Shown here: positions 1 to 9,559 of the stretch, in pieces
Layout of the letters: each line of letters starts with the position of its first letter
Numbering within the stretch: position 1 is the stretch's first letter
From: Maea johnstoni
Lineage: Eukaryota; Annelida; Polychaeta; Spionida; Magelonidae
Length of the DNA stretch: 64,000 nucleotides
NCBI GenBank assembly: GCA_963942565.1
Contig: OZ012686.1
Coordinates: 59,986,904-60,050,903 of the forward strand
Reading direction: 5' to 3'
Made by a program: the position numbers and the translations under genes
Notes under the pieces: generated by a model
Told to the model about the DNA's origin: nothing
The model's database searches: none
What the model saw: only the letters and a program-made list of their open reading frames with translations

Positions 1-130
1 ATATATATATATATATATATATATAAATACGTATGTATGTATATATATATATGTATGTAAATATACATATGTGTGTATATATATATATATCTATATATAT
101 GGTTGTATATATATATATATATATATATTT
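1..130. repeat. (TA)n microsatellite
   Basis: Near-continuous TA dinucleotides with short TATG interruptions. The short open frames here are only Tyr/Ile translations of the repeat. Nothing gene-like is seen between it and about position 350. Confidence 0.95.
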
Positions 131-350
131 TAATTGCGGGGATAAAGGGGATTCTAATATTTGTTTTCATTTACCCCACAAATGGGGTTGTGTTTTTTGT
201 TCAATTTTATTGCATTGTATCACATCTCAAATATTTACATCAATGTTTTGTTGCCTATATTTGATACATCTGGATTATTACTATTATTTACATAATTTCA
301 TTATCTACATGTTTTCAATCATTCTGGCTTGCCAATCAACCGCTCCAACG

Positions 351-1565
351 TCACTCATGAAGTAGTGGCTCATGTCTATCTACAAGGTGGTTGTTCGCCT
401 GCGGGTATCGTACCCTCATCAGGTTGTGCAGACAAATGCAAGCTAGGATGATCTTGCACACCACCTTAGGATTTTGACGCATCCTTCCAAGCAATACTTG
501 AAATCGATTAGCCAAAATACCAAAGGCATTTTCCACGACGCGACGACCCCTGGACAAACGGTAGTTGAAGGTGCGACATCTTGCATCAAGTCCTCGTTGT
601 GAAAATGGTTTCATCAACCACGTCTTCAGAGGAAATGCGTCATCACCTGCAATGTAGTATGGCATGTCTCTATTATCACCAGGGAATGGTTCTGGAGCAG
701 GGAAGTTTATATTGCCATTCAATATGAGCTCCTTCAGCTCACATTGGTTGAAGACTTGGGCATCGCAGGCTATACCATTGCACCCAATCTCAGTCCACAG
801 GAATTTGTAGTCAGCATCACACAATGCAAACAAGATGATGGAGAAGAACTTCTTGTAGTTGTAGTACAGGGAACCGCTCTTAGGAGGACATTGGATACGG
901 ACGTGTTTCCCATCTAGTGCACCAACGCAATGGGGGAGATTCCATCTTGACTGGAACAGGTCTGCAACAGCTTTCCATTCATCTGGGGTGGTGGGCATCG
1001 GGATAACCTCCTCTCCGTACTCAGCAATGATGGCATCTGCAACTTCAGGAATGAGGTTGACGATGGTGGTTTTCCCAACTCGAAAGGCATACATCAGACT
1101 TTTGTAGTCGTTGCCAGCAGCAAAATATCGCAGAGCAAGGGTTAACTTCAATCCAGGTTCTAAAGATGGTCTGTACCTTGAATTGGGTTTGTAGAGACGT
1201 GGTGAAACCCTCTCTGCAATTTCTGCATACATATCTGGATCCATCCTCATGAAGTTTCGGAAGCCATCCAGGTCTTCATCCCTCAGCTCCTGTACAAGTC
1301 GTTCGTACTGCCCAAGTAGAGGTCTGCGAAGAATCCATAGACGTGTCCACCATCTCCGTCGTCTGCGACGTATGGGTTGTCGTTGGACATCTAAGTTTGG
1401 GATGCGCTGCTGGTGGTTGTTGATGGCATCTGCAATAACAGCTTGGATATTCAGGTGGTGGATTACAACGCCATACAGCAACACATTCCTTTCAGCAGCA
1501 TATGGTGGCAGCACGGGCATAGCGGAGACATCGAAGACCACTTGGACCACCTCTTGGATCACCAC
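351..1565 (-). CDS. PIF/Harbinger (HARBI1-like) transposase
   Basis: A single 404-residue open frame, close to the usual length for this family. Seen in the sequence: an Arg-rich stretch near residues 66-71, a helical N-terminal half, then the DDE nuclease domain with GALDGKH (Asp218), GIACDAQVF (Asp268), the family motif YYIAGDDAFPL (about 304-313) and VENAFGILANRF (Glu345). In this superfamily these Asp/Asp/Glu residues cut and join DNA at 3-bp targets. The frame has no internal stop and all three catalytic residues are present, so the copy is young or domesticated. The usual partner, a Myb/SANT DNA-binding protein, is not visible nearby. I could not define terminal inverted repeats. The start chosen is the first Met of the frame; a later Met could be the true start. 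Confidence 0.9.
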   Translation of the reverse strand: MVIQEVVQVVFDVSAMPVLPPYAAERNVLLYGVVIHHLNIQAVIADAINNHQQRIPNLDVQRQPIRRRRRRWWTRLWILRRPLLGQYERLVQELRDEDLDGFRNFMRMDPDMYAEIAERVSPRLYKPNSRYRPSLEPGLKLTLALRYFAAGNDYKSLMYAFRVGKTTIVNLIPEVADAIIAEYGEEVIPMPTTPDEWKAVADLFQSRWNLPHCVGALDGKHVRIQCPPKSGSLYYNYKKFFSIILFALCDADYKFLWTEIGCNGIACDAQVFNQCELKELILNGNINFPAPEPFPGDNRDMPYYIAGDDAFPLKTWLMKPFSQRGLDARCRTFNYRLSRGRRVVENAFGILANRFQVLLGRMRQNPKVVCKIILACICLHNLMRVRYPQANNHLVDRHEPLLHE

Positions 1566-1636
1566 ATATACCGGGGAGTGGTTCCAGCTATGTGGTTCCA
1601 GTCAGGTGTGCACCCCCTTTTATAAGTTAACATTTT

Positions 1637-2150
1637 GCGAATGCGACAATTTAATTTTGCAAACTGTGTCGTATTCGACAATTTAATGTCTTTAAAATGT
1701 CCGATTAGACCAACTAATACTGAAAGCTACATGTTTTTTGTCGCATTCGTAGTTTAATAAGTCGAATGCGACAACAAGTTTATGCAGACTTTTATTTTTT
1801 TAAATATTCGCATTCGATTTAACATTTGTCGAATGCGACTTTATAATTTTTTTCAAGTCGAATGCGACATTCTAACAGTCGCATTCGACATAACCTGTCA
1901 ATCAAACTGCTCATTTCCATAAAGTCGTACGCGCAAAGTGTTTTCGACATAGTTCGACCTTTCGACATTTTGGCTGTCGAATGCGACTTAAAGCGATCTC
2001 ACATCGCATTCGACACAAACCAATTAACACCTTTTTTGCCTAACCCAGTGACTTTTTTACAGGTCGAATTTAGTCGAATTGCGGGTTGAATTCGGTCGAA
2101 TCCGACTTTTCCGCCTATATGTCGAAAACGGTCGAATACTGTCGAATCCC
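1637..2150. repeat. Cluster of GTCGAATGCGAC-type motifs
   Basis: About ten copies of GTCGAATGCGAC or its reverse complement GTCGCATTCGAC, some missing one or two bases, lie on both orientations between 1637 and 2010, near 1637, 1668, 1739, 1760, 1807, 1826, 1856, 1877, 1975 and 2000. A run of shorter GTCGAAT half-motifs follows to 2150. The array sits between the Harbinger transposase start and the end of the Cys/His ORF. Clustered short repeats in both orientations are known as subterminal transposase-binding sites in several DNA-transposon superfamilies; that role here is inference. Confidence 0.7.
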
Positions 2151-2160
2151 ATGTGAGACC

Positions 2161-2697
2161 CTAGCTTGAGGGTCCCGAGAGTATTCCGACTTTGTCACAA
2201 TAGTCGAAGATAAGGGTTAGAGTCTGCCAATGAAATAGCTCTGATAGCCGGGTGGGGTTCACCGGTGAGTAGTTGGCCTTGGGGTTTAGTTCGAAAAATT
2301 CATCTATTATTTTGCAGTGTTCGATCATTTCCGCGGTGAAGTAGGAGTCCGGGCAAAAGAGTCGTTTTGTCTGTACGGTGGTGAGTACCTCCTTTATATC
2401 ACCCAGACCGAGGTCTGTCTTCACGTAGTTGAGGAAGTCCCTGATTCTGAGGACATATGTCATGAAGTGTGTGACAGGGTTGAATGTCCCACATGTACCA
2501 TATCTCCTACATGTCTCTATGTTGGTGGTTGACTCATAATGGCAACATTTCCAGCAGGTCCGGTCCGGGAATAGTCCCCACCACGACGTTCCGAGGTGGC
2601 TATTTATAAAATGTTTCTTCCGATTCTTGTCTGTGGAGCTACATAGCACACAGGTCCTAGGCCATTCACCGCCCAGGTACGTTACGAAGGATGACAT
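2161..2697 (-). CDS. Cys/His-rich ORF with C2H2-like finger, unknown
   Basis: An open frame of 178 residues, not recognised as a named family. Near the N-terminus is a C-X2-C-X9-H-X4-H pattern (C16, C19, H29, H34) that looks like a zinc finger, followed by a second Cys cluster (C48, C51, C52, C63, C69). The rest is a mixed alpha-helical-looking segment. On the minus strand the Met is preceded within a few bases by a pyrimidine-rich tract ending in TTATAG, so this could be a 3' exon rather than a complete gene. It lies downstream of the ORF1-like gene on the same strand, separated by a G tract. It may belong to that element or to the Harbinger copy; the sequence does not decide. Confidence 0.4.
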   Translation of the reverse strand: MSSFVTYLGGEWPRTCVLCSSTDKNRKKHFINSHLGTSWWGLFPDRTCWKCCHYESTTNIETCRRYGTCGTFNPVTHFMTYVLRIRDFLNYVKTDLGLGDIKEVLTTVQTKRLFCPDSYFTAEMIEHCKIIDEFFELNPKANYSPVNPTRLSELFHWQTLTLIFDYCDKVGILSGPSS

Positions 2698-2812
2698 GTC
2701 CTATAAAAAAGCATATCAGTTAGTAATAGGTATTGGGTAATGGGTAATTATTAATAATGTTATACTGAGTTAGTTTAGGTAGGTACAGGAGTATTAGGTG
2801 CTTTCCTCTTTT

Positions 2813-2831
2813 GGGGGGGGGGGGGGGGGGG
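2813..2831. repeat. Poly-G tract (19 bp)
   Basis: Nineteen consecutive G on the plus strand, between the two minus-strand ORFs. Length may be unreliable in the assembly. Similar G or C runs mark other repeat edges in this window (about 16669-16684 and 25573-25587). Confidence 0.9.
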
Positions 2832-2883
2832 TGATAGTGGATTGCACACTCACAGATCAAAGAACATTTTGTACAATTATGGT

Positions 2884-4236
2884 TTATAGGACTTTACAGT
2901 GTTCCAATTGTCTTCCTTCCTTTTTTTTAGTTTGAAGCCACACTTGCCCTTTGGCATTATCGCAAACCCTTGCCAATAACTGCTGGTTTTCCCTAATGGA
3001 AGTGGCTTCTATTCCCATTGATTTTCTTGCCGCCCTTGACCCTTTACACAGATCATGTTTGAAACTGACCCAGTGTTTTTTTCCCTCGTTGTATCCCCTC
3101 AATTCCTTTCCGGTTCGTAATAGGAAGTCTTTATCTTTCCATTTGAGGAATGATACAATGATTGGGCTGGGATCATTATTGTTGTTTGGAACTCTATGAA
3201 TGTTTCTAATGTCCCAGTTTTCTACTGTTTTTCTATCGGCTCTCAGGTCATTTATCACAAAATCCTGTACCCTTTTTAGGGTGTCTTCTGGTGTTTTGTC
3301 ATTTCCTGAGAGGCCATAGATCCACAAGTTTAATTTTCTTGTGTACTGGTCAGATATCTCCGACTGGGTGTTAAGGGCGGCAATTTCCTTATCCTTTTTA
3401 GTGACCAATTCCTCCAGGGATTTGATCTTCTCATTGCTTTTATCTATCTGGAATTGACTGGCGGCTTGGTGCTCTACCCCTATTCTGATGTTGTCAATGA
3501 TCTTTTCTATGGCTGTTTCTAATCTATTGATTTTAAGCTTTAATTCTTCGTTTTCCTTTCTGTCTGACTTGTTTGTCACTGCTTTCCTTACTCTATCATC
3601 TATGATTGTCTTCATTTTTTCTTCCTCAGCATTGATTAACTCTTTCATATCCCTCCTGCATTTATCATGCGCCTCCATGTTGGCTCTTTTAATTCTGGCC
3701 TCACTTTCTATTTGGTTCTTAACTATTCTCTCTTCCATCTCTTTTAAGGCTATTTTCCATGGATCTGTTTCGTTATTGTTTCTGCTCTCTCTGTCAGCAG
3801 AATCTCCACTATCAAATAGTCTCTTCCTAATGCTGTCTACGTTCGGATATTCTAACCCTTCTCTGCCTAGTGGATCTTCTTCCTCTCTACGCCCTAATGA
3901 TTCCATAGCCTCTGCTAGTAACTGTTGTTGTATATTCCCTATTCCGTTACTATTCTCATTACCCTCTTGTTGTCTATCTTCCAGTCTCAGAGGTCTACCA
4001 TCCGGAGAGGTGTTTGGGATAGTGTTTCTTGTTGTTTGCATTTTCTCGAAAATGGGAGCAAGTTTCATTGTCGTTTGTTCGGCTCCGCTTGCCACTGTCT
4101 CATCCATTCTCTCCGGAGTAGTAGAACCACTTGAACTAGATTCCTCAGAGTCTTTTCTACCTGACCTAAGTACTCTTTTCTCTCTTGGTTCTCTGGGTTT
4201 TTTCTTTGAACCCGATACCCTCTTTTTCCTAGGCAT
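2884..4236 (-). CDS. LINE ORF1p-like protein (coiled coil plus RRM)
   Basis: An open frame of 450 residues. The N-terminal 50 residues are basic and Ser-rich, residues about 160-295 are highly charged with coiled-coil character, and residues about 301-390 match the L1-ORF1p/Transposase_22 RRM fold: KLNLWIYGLSG, then WDIRNIHRVP, then SPIIVSFLKWKDKDFLL. In L1-type elements this protein forms trimers and binds the element RNA. No reverse-transcriptase ORF2 follows; the next frame on the strand is the small Cys/His ORF. This is therefore a LINE cut off after ORF1, or an unusual element whose second gene is that ORF. The frame itself is uninterrupted. Region 4237-5460, upstream on this strand, would be its 5' untranslated region. 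Confidence 0.75.
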   Translation of the reverse strand: MPRKKRVSGSKKKPREPREKRVLRSGRKDSEESSSSGSTTPERMDETVASGAEQTTMKLAPIFEKMQTTRNTIPNTSPDGRPLRLEDRQQEGNENSNGIGNIQQQLLAEAMESLGRREEEDPLGREGLEYPNVDSIRKRLFDSGDSADRESRNNNETDPWKIALKEMEERIVKNQIESEARIKRANMEAHDKCRRDMKELINAEEEKMKTIIDDRVRKAVTNKSDRKENEELKLKINRLETAIEKIIDNIRIGVEHQAASQFQIDKSNEKIKSLEELVTKKDKEIAALNTQSEISDQYTRKLNLWIYGLSGNDKTPEDTLKRVQDFVINDLRADRKTVENWDIRNIHRVPNNNNDPSPIIVSFLKWKDKDFLLRTGKELRGYNEGKKHWVSFKHDLCKGSRAARKSMGIEATSIRENQQLLARVCDNAKGQVWLQTKKKEGRQLEHCKVL

Positions 4237-4705
4237 GTCTCTAGTGTAGTGTACTCACGATCTTTGTTTATCTCTATTATCGCTCACCGAGCGTTTGCCT
4301 TGATCGTTCGTTGCTAGGGAGGATTAATTCCCTATTATCGCTCACTACTATTATGTCTATCGACTAGATTACCAACATACGAAGGTGATACACACAAACA
4401 ATCGAATCTGATCAGGATAATAAATACAGTATGATTACAATGTGATTGTTAACCGATCTTGGTGGACGGTAGTCGAAGTGACTATTATGCTTCAAATTTA
4501 AGGCAACTCACCGGGCTCTTGTTTTCGTCCGATGGTGGGTCGTAAGATTGAGTCAAGTAGGTGTTGTGTAACCTATTCGACCAGATATAGTCTAAAGAGT
4601 TCTTTTCAATAGACTTGCACTATCGCCTGATGTCTGTATTTGATAGTCCCGAATGTTCGGATTGATCGTAGTCGCTGTGCGAGGGTTTCCGTATACCAGA
4701 GAGTT

Positions 4706-5052
4706 CACTGGGTAATCCAGGTCTGCGATTCCGCGTTCCTTTTTCTCGGGTAATCCTAGATGTACGCTGTATATAAAGTCACATATGCTGGGTTATCCAG
4801 GTTTACTTTCCGATCGCCGTTACACTAGCTCTGGGGTAATCCAGTCTGTCGGTGTTGTGAGGTGAGCTGGTTCATCCAGCTTTGCCGTCCGGCCGTAGGT
4901 ACTACGCACTTTCCTCGTTGCTCAGAAAGTTCATTTTCTGCCTGCTCGCTCGTTCGCACGTCATTTATCTCAGAAAGTTCATTTTCTGTACGAGTGATGG
5001 TCTATGAGTGATTCGGGTTGATAGTTTCGACTGTTCTGGATGATCCAGACAA
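4706..5052. repeat. Array of short palindromes upstream of ORF1-like gene
   Basis: Two motif types repeat. The first is CTGGGTAATCCAG-like (dyad CTGG..CCAG), near 4708, 4747, 4789, 4832, 4868 and 5037, the first five about 35-43 bp apart. The second is the palindrome CAGAAAGTTCATTTTCTG, present identically at 4923-4940 and 4971-4988, 48 bp apart. The location, upstream of the minus-strand ORF1-like gene, fits a 5' UTR or promoter array, but function is inference. Confidence 0.6.
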
Positions 5053-5460
5053 TTTTTCCGCCAAAAACTGACTGCTCTAGCAGAGTGACTCTTCTAGAGA
5101 CTGAAATCTGCCATGTGCTGCGTGTATCTCCCTTTCGATCAGAAGTTGCGAGTTCCGGCTGTTGCACGCTACGTGTTTCCGTGTTCTCATTGGCTGAGAC
5201 GATGCTCGTTTCGTGCGTGGGTTGTTCCACTCTTGCATGGAGGGGTGTAAGGGTTTTCCTGTTTTTCCCTTTCTGCGTCGTTACTTTTCAAAGTTTCCTT
5301 ACTCAGTTTCAGCACTTTCCCACATCATTTTCCCATTCTTTCGCCTTTTCCTTCAGCTACGTTATTGTGTTATTCATTGAGTGTCTGTTTTGTTGTTCTG
5401 TTTGGCAGATTCTGAGATTTTTCGTCCTTTGACGGCGGAGCCCACACAAAGTTGACCTAG

Positions 5461-6735
5461 CTACTCTAACATGACGTCACAATCATTGGTTAATGTTGGT
5501 TAACAATCAAACATGATGCTCTGGACATGTCAAAGCTTTCACAGTAGTCACAAAAAGGTGCATGTAATATCTGCCTAATAAAGGCATACTTTGGGCTAAT
5601 TTCAAATGGTGGAAATGCAAACATAAAAACAAAACAACAACTATTAACTAGAAAGTACCCGCCCTGAAGACAGCAACCATGAAATTTTTCAAATTGGCAA
5701 AAAAGATCAGAGCACCTAGATATCTGATTGCAACATCACTCATGATTAATTCCAGCTGTATCTTCTCACCCCTTATTTTTCTTCTGGCAATTCTTTTAAT
5801 GGAAAAGAAATATCAGAGCACACATATATCTCTGCGACCACACACTTAGGGCTACAAAACCTATGTATCAATAGTTCAGAAAGCTTGGCTAACAGATATG
5901 AAATTGATAAATAAGACATTAAACCGGCTGTAGCGCATGTCATTTGCAATCGTCCTAGTTATTCTCGACGAACTTTGGTCATGTAGTAAAATTCAGAAAT
6001 GTGCTTAGAGTAGTTGACCAAATTTTAACTTTTGCAAGTTATTTGATTGAATAAAACTGTCCAACTATAACTCTATCAAAATCGTAAATAGTGTAGAATA
6101 TTTATATTGAAAGAAATATTCTTTTTTTTGTCACATAGCGGAATTAGGTACCTTTTACACCTCTATGGGCGTCTTTGCATCTTGTTTTATCGCCGCTCAT
6201 GGATATTAATAGACCACAGTTCCGCATTTGTCATTCGTCGACCGTGATTGGGTCACATTTTCGAAAATTATTTACTTTGCGTATGCCACATTTGTGGTAT
6301 ACTATTTTTATCTATCTATTAAATTGTTGATAACTGTTCTAATGTAATACTTTTGTTTGGAAATGTTAAGAGCTGGTTCTTCATCTCATTTCAAGCATAA
6401 CTAAAATGACTGGAGAAGAGTCAGTAGGAACCACTCACTTCTCCTGAAAATGTGTTTTTGATATAGAGGTCAATGAAATGGAATACACAATACAAAACGT
6501 AAGGATCACTGACTACTAGGCAGTTAGAGGGGTCAGCTATGTTTGGTTATTACGCAGATTTGCTGTGTGTTCAAGAATTCCTTTTATTTTGGAAACTATT
6601 AAGAACAAACTTATAGAATCTTTGTCATGTAATGGTATCTCATCTCATTCCTATTGACATGGTTTGTATATGCTCCTGCAAGTATTCAACGGGTGCTACG
6701 AAAATGTTGCCGTCCATCTAACTGAAACGATCTGA
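5461..6735. other. No feature recognised
   Basis: AT-rich single-copy-looking DNA. I see no coding frame, inverted repeat or RNA gene that I can support. Confidence 0.5.
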
Positions 6736-6739
6736 TGGT

Positions 6740-6892
6740 GGCATCCTTGTGGGCAATACCAGAACTACATGTACGTGAGGGTCTGCCATTCTCTAGGGCC
6801 ATCATATATCACCACCCTAGCGCCTCCCTGTGGGCAATAACAGAACTACGTGAGGGTACGCCATTCTATGGGTGCATCATATTTCACCACTT
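6740..6892. repeat. Two-copy degenerate tandem repeat (about 78 bp)
   Basis: A segment containing GTGGGCAATACCAGAACTAC, then GTGAGGGT, then CATCATAT, recurs once about 78 bp later with a short deletion and several substitutions. No coding potential. Confidence 0.6.
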
Positions 6893-8045
6893 ATAATGCC
6901 ATGCATGGACGCTGACAACACCAACCGCTTCTCCCAGGAAGACGGGGGCGTGTTTCCTCGCGGCTTAGATGGTGCCGTATACAACGCCCGACTGCGCAAT
7001 GTTATGGTGATATGTATAGGCGTAAATATGACGAGGTAGAAAGCTTTTAAGTAAGGTCTGTATCTCATCATAACAACAGCCTCTCCTATACAACACGTAC
7101 CAGTACGGGGTGAATTTAGGTTTGGGGTGACTTTTGTTTTCGGCACGTTTTCTCTCACTTTAGGCAGGATAGCGTTATTTATTTCTTGCCAGGAGTGAAT
7201 GGCGGAGGAACCACAGTGTCTGTGGAAATACTTTGACTAACTCAGACAGTAACAATTTCCCAAAGCTGGACTCGAAATCCTGAACTTTCGAAAATAGTGA
7301 GGCGTGGCGAGCAGTCAATAAACAATGCGTTAAACCAAACCTAAAATATTCTCCTGAAAGGATATTATATTAACAAATGATAATGGCACGAATGTGTCGT
7401 ACTTAAACTTGTTTTATACATTTAAGTATGAACACTATTGTTCTAAGAAAGCGCTGTTCCTAGAAATCTCATAAAGCATAACCGTCTAAATGTAAGGTAC
7501 ATACATGCTATACAGACCTGTATTGAGGAAAGCATAGTCAACAAAAGTTGATGTTTGAAAAAAGTTGATATGGATGCAAATTTCATTTTATAGAGAAAGG
7601 ACTTATGTATGGATACCTCTTTCACCGTTAATAGTTTATTCTACGGCTTGCCAACGGCTAGTAGGGCTAATGTAGGATGCAGTCCTGCACTTGATGTCGG
7701 TAATGAATTCGCCTGATGTTCTTAACTAGTGTAACATGGCTGTATCCGGTCAACACACAGTTGTTCAAAAATTAGTGAAGGGAAAATGAATGGTCTACTA
7801 GTATCTCAGTCAGATTATAGACCACGTGTTCTATGACATCGCAATCACCCGCAATCGTCCTCAAGCACGAATCAACAAGGATGTTTTCGTGGGTGTTATT
7901 TCAGTCTAAAGTGAGACCAGTTGACCAGTTGACCAGCAGCTAAAGGCAAGCTAAGCCAGCCAGCCTTGCCTGCTTATCACGCCAGCTAAGAGCAGGTTGC
8001 CAATCTGGCTTATTTACAACTCATCAGCGGTGAGTGCAATAATTA

Positions 8046-8143
<98 letters not shown>

Positions 8144-9540
8144 ATCAATTGTTATCTTAATTATGAAACTGTGATACGTCCAGCACTCTGCGAGAAGGCA
8201 ATCGTAGGAGGGCAGGGCGAACATATAGAAGTATTTCTTCATTGTAATAATGAGTTACATTCCAACATGTGTTATACCTTTGAGATTCCAGCCGAATCTA
8301 GTTAGCATCAAAACTTAGAAACACGCAAATCGATCTGCATACAAGTGAAATCCCACTTTATTTACGGATAAATATAGAACTAGGTCAATAGATCTGGCAA
8401 CTTTGGCAAACATTTCCCCGAGGACAGTCACGGGTTGGGAAACACATTTTGCCATTCTAGTGATACGACCTGTCCAAGTGATATACATTGAATCCTTTAA
8501 ATACTTGGTGATGATTGATCATGTTTACGCCATCACTCAGAATTTAAAAATCCTTACATAGGCTTCCGCACAAACAAAAAAGGTTTTAACTCAATCAATA
8601 TAGCGGAGTTCACCAAAACATGTTTGTTTCTCATTTTCCTCAAATTCGAATATTCCCAAGTTAAACAATCTAAGAATTTTCAACAAAAGGCCCAAAGGAG
8701 GAGATACCATTTCTTCCCTATCTACCTCTCCTTCACATGGGTCACATGTTCTGGGCCCATATCCACGATTGTGGAAAGCTTGAAGATGCTCCTTGTTGAA
8801 TAAATAAATGTCTGCTATATGAATAATGTGGTTACGGATTCCCCTGTATACGTCAGCGAAAGGTTAAAATGATCCACAGAGGATAGAATCAATCAATATA
8901 CCACACCTATTTCAAATTGATTAGAACAGATACACACCTTTTGGAAGAACGTAAGGGTAGTGAATTGGACATAGAAAAAGATATGGTTGTTAAAAATGTT
9001 AATGAAGTAGCGAAGAGGATCAAATTATAATTACCTAACCTTTTCTCTTATTACTTAAATCTCACAAGTTCATGTTAATTTCTCCTTAACCCTTATGCTG
9101 CTGCTGGCTAATTTGGCCAATACAAAATGTTGCAAATAACCTGAAAAATGATTGAAACCATGGCACATGGGTACTCATCTGAGAGTACTCAGCGAGAGAG
9201 CTAGCCAATGAATACCAACATGACAGGTTTTAGATGGTTTTCAAAAATCTTTGTGTCTTTGTGCTTTGGACAAAAGTCGCCTGAGCATTGAAAGGGTTAA
9301 GTAAGTTTACTACTTTTTGCCGCCTCTTGTTTTATGGCGATGCTATTATTTTTTTGTTTTGCTGCAGACTGATGCGCATTTTCTATTGTATTTTGTATAG
9401 ATATGTGTTTGTATATCTGATACAGTCAATAAACTATACTATACTACAAAAGTGGAAGTCCGTTGTGCAATAACGAAACTACACTTGTGGCCATGGCAAT
9501 ATAAGTAGTGAAGTAAATTTAAACTATTATATATAATCTG
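6893..9540. other. Non-coding stretch with one microsatellite and a LINE-like tail
   Basis: Nothing coding is supported. It contains an uninterrupted (TA)n tract at about 8049-8139. Near 9400-9440 a GTCAATAAA-type sequence resembles the 3' tail of the LINE at 9.56-11.70 kb, so a second, very short LINE tail may end here. Confidence 0.5.
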
Positions 9541-9559
9541 ATCATTGACAAAGAGTATA

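Noticed and set aside
3488-4249. A plus-strand 253-codon frame opposite the ORF1-like gene
   Set aside because: It is the mirror of a Lys/Glu-rich coding strand (Ser/Leu/Phe-rich), with no family resemblance. The minus strand has the recognisable coiled coil and RRM.
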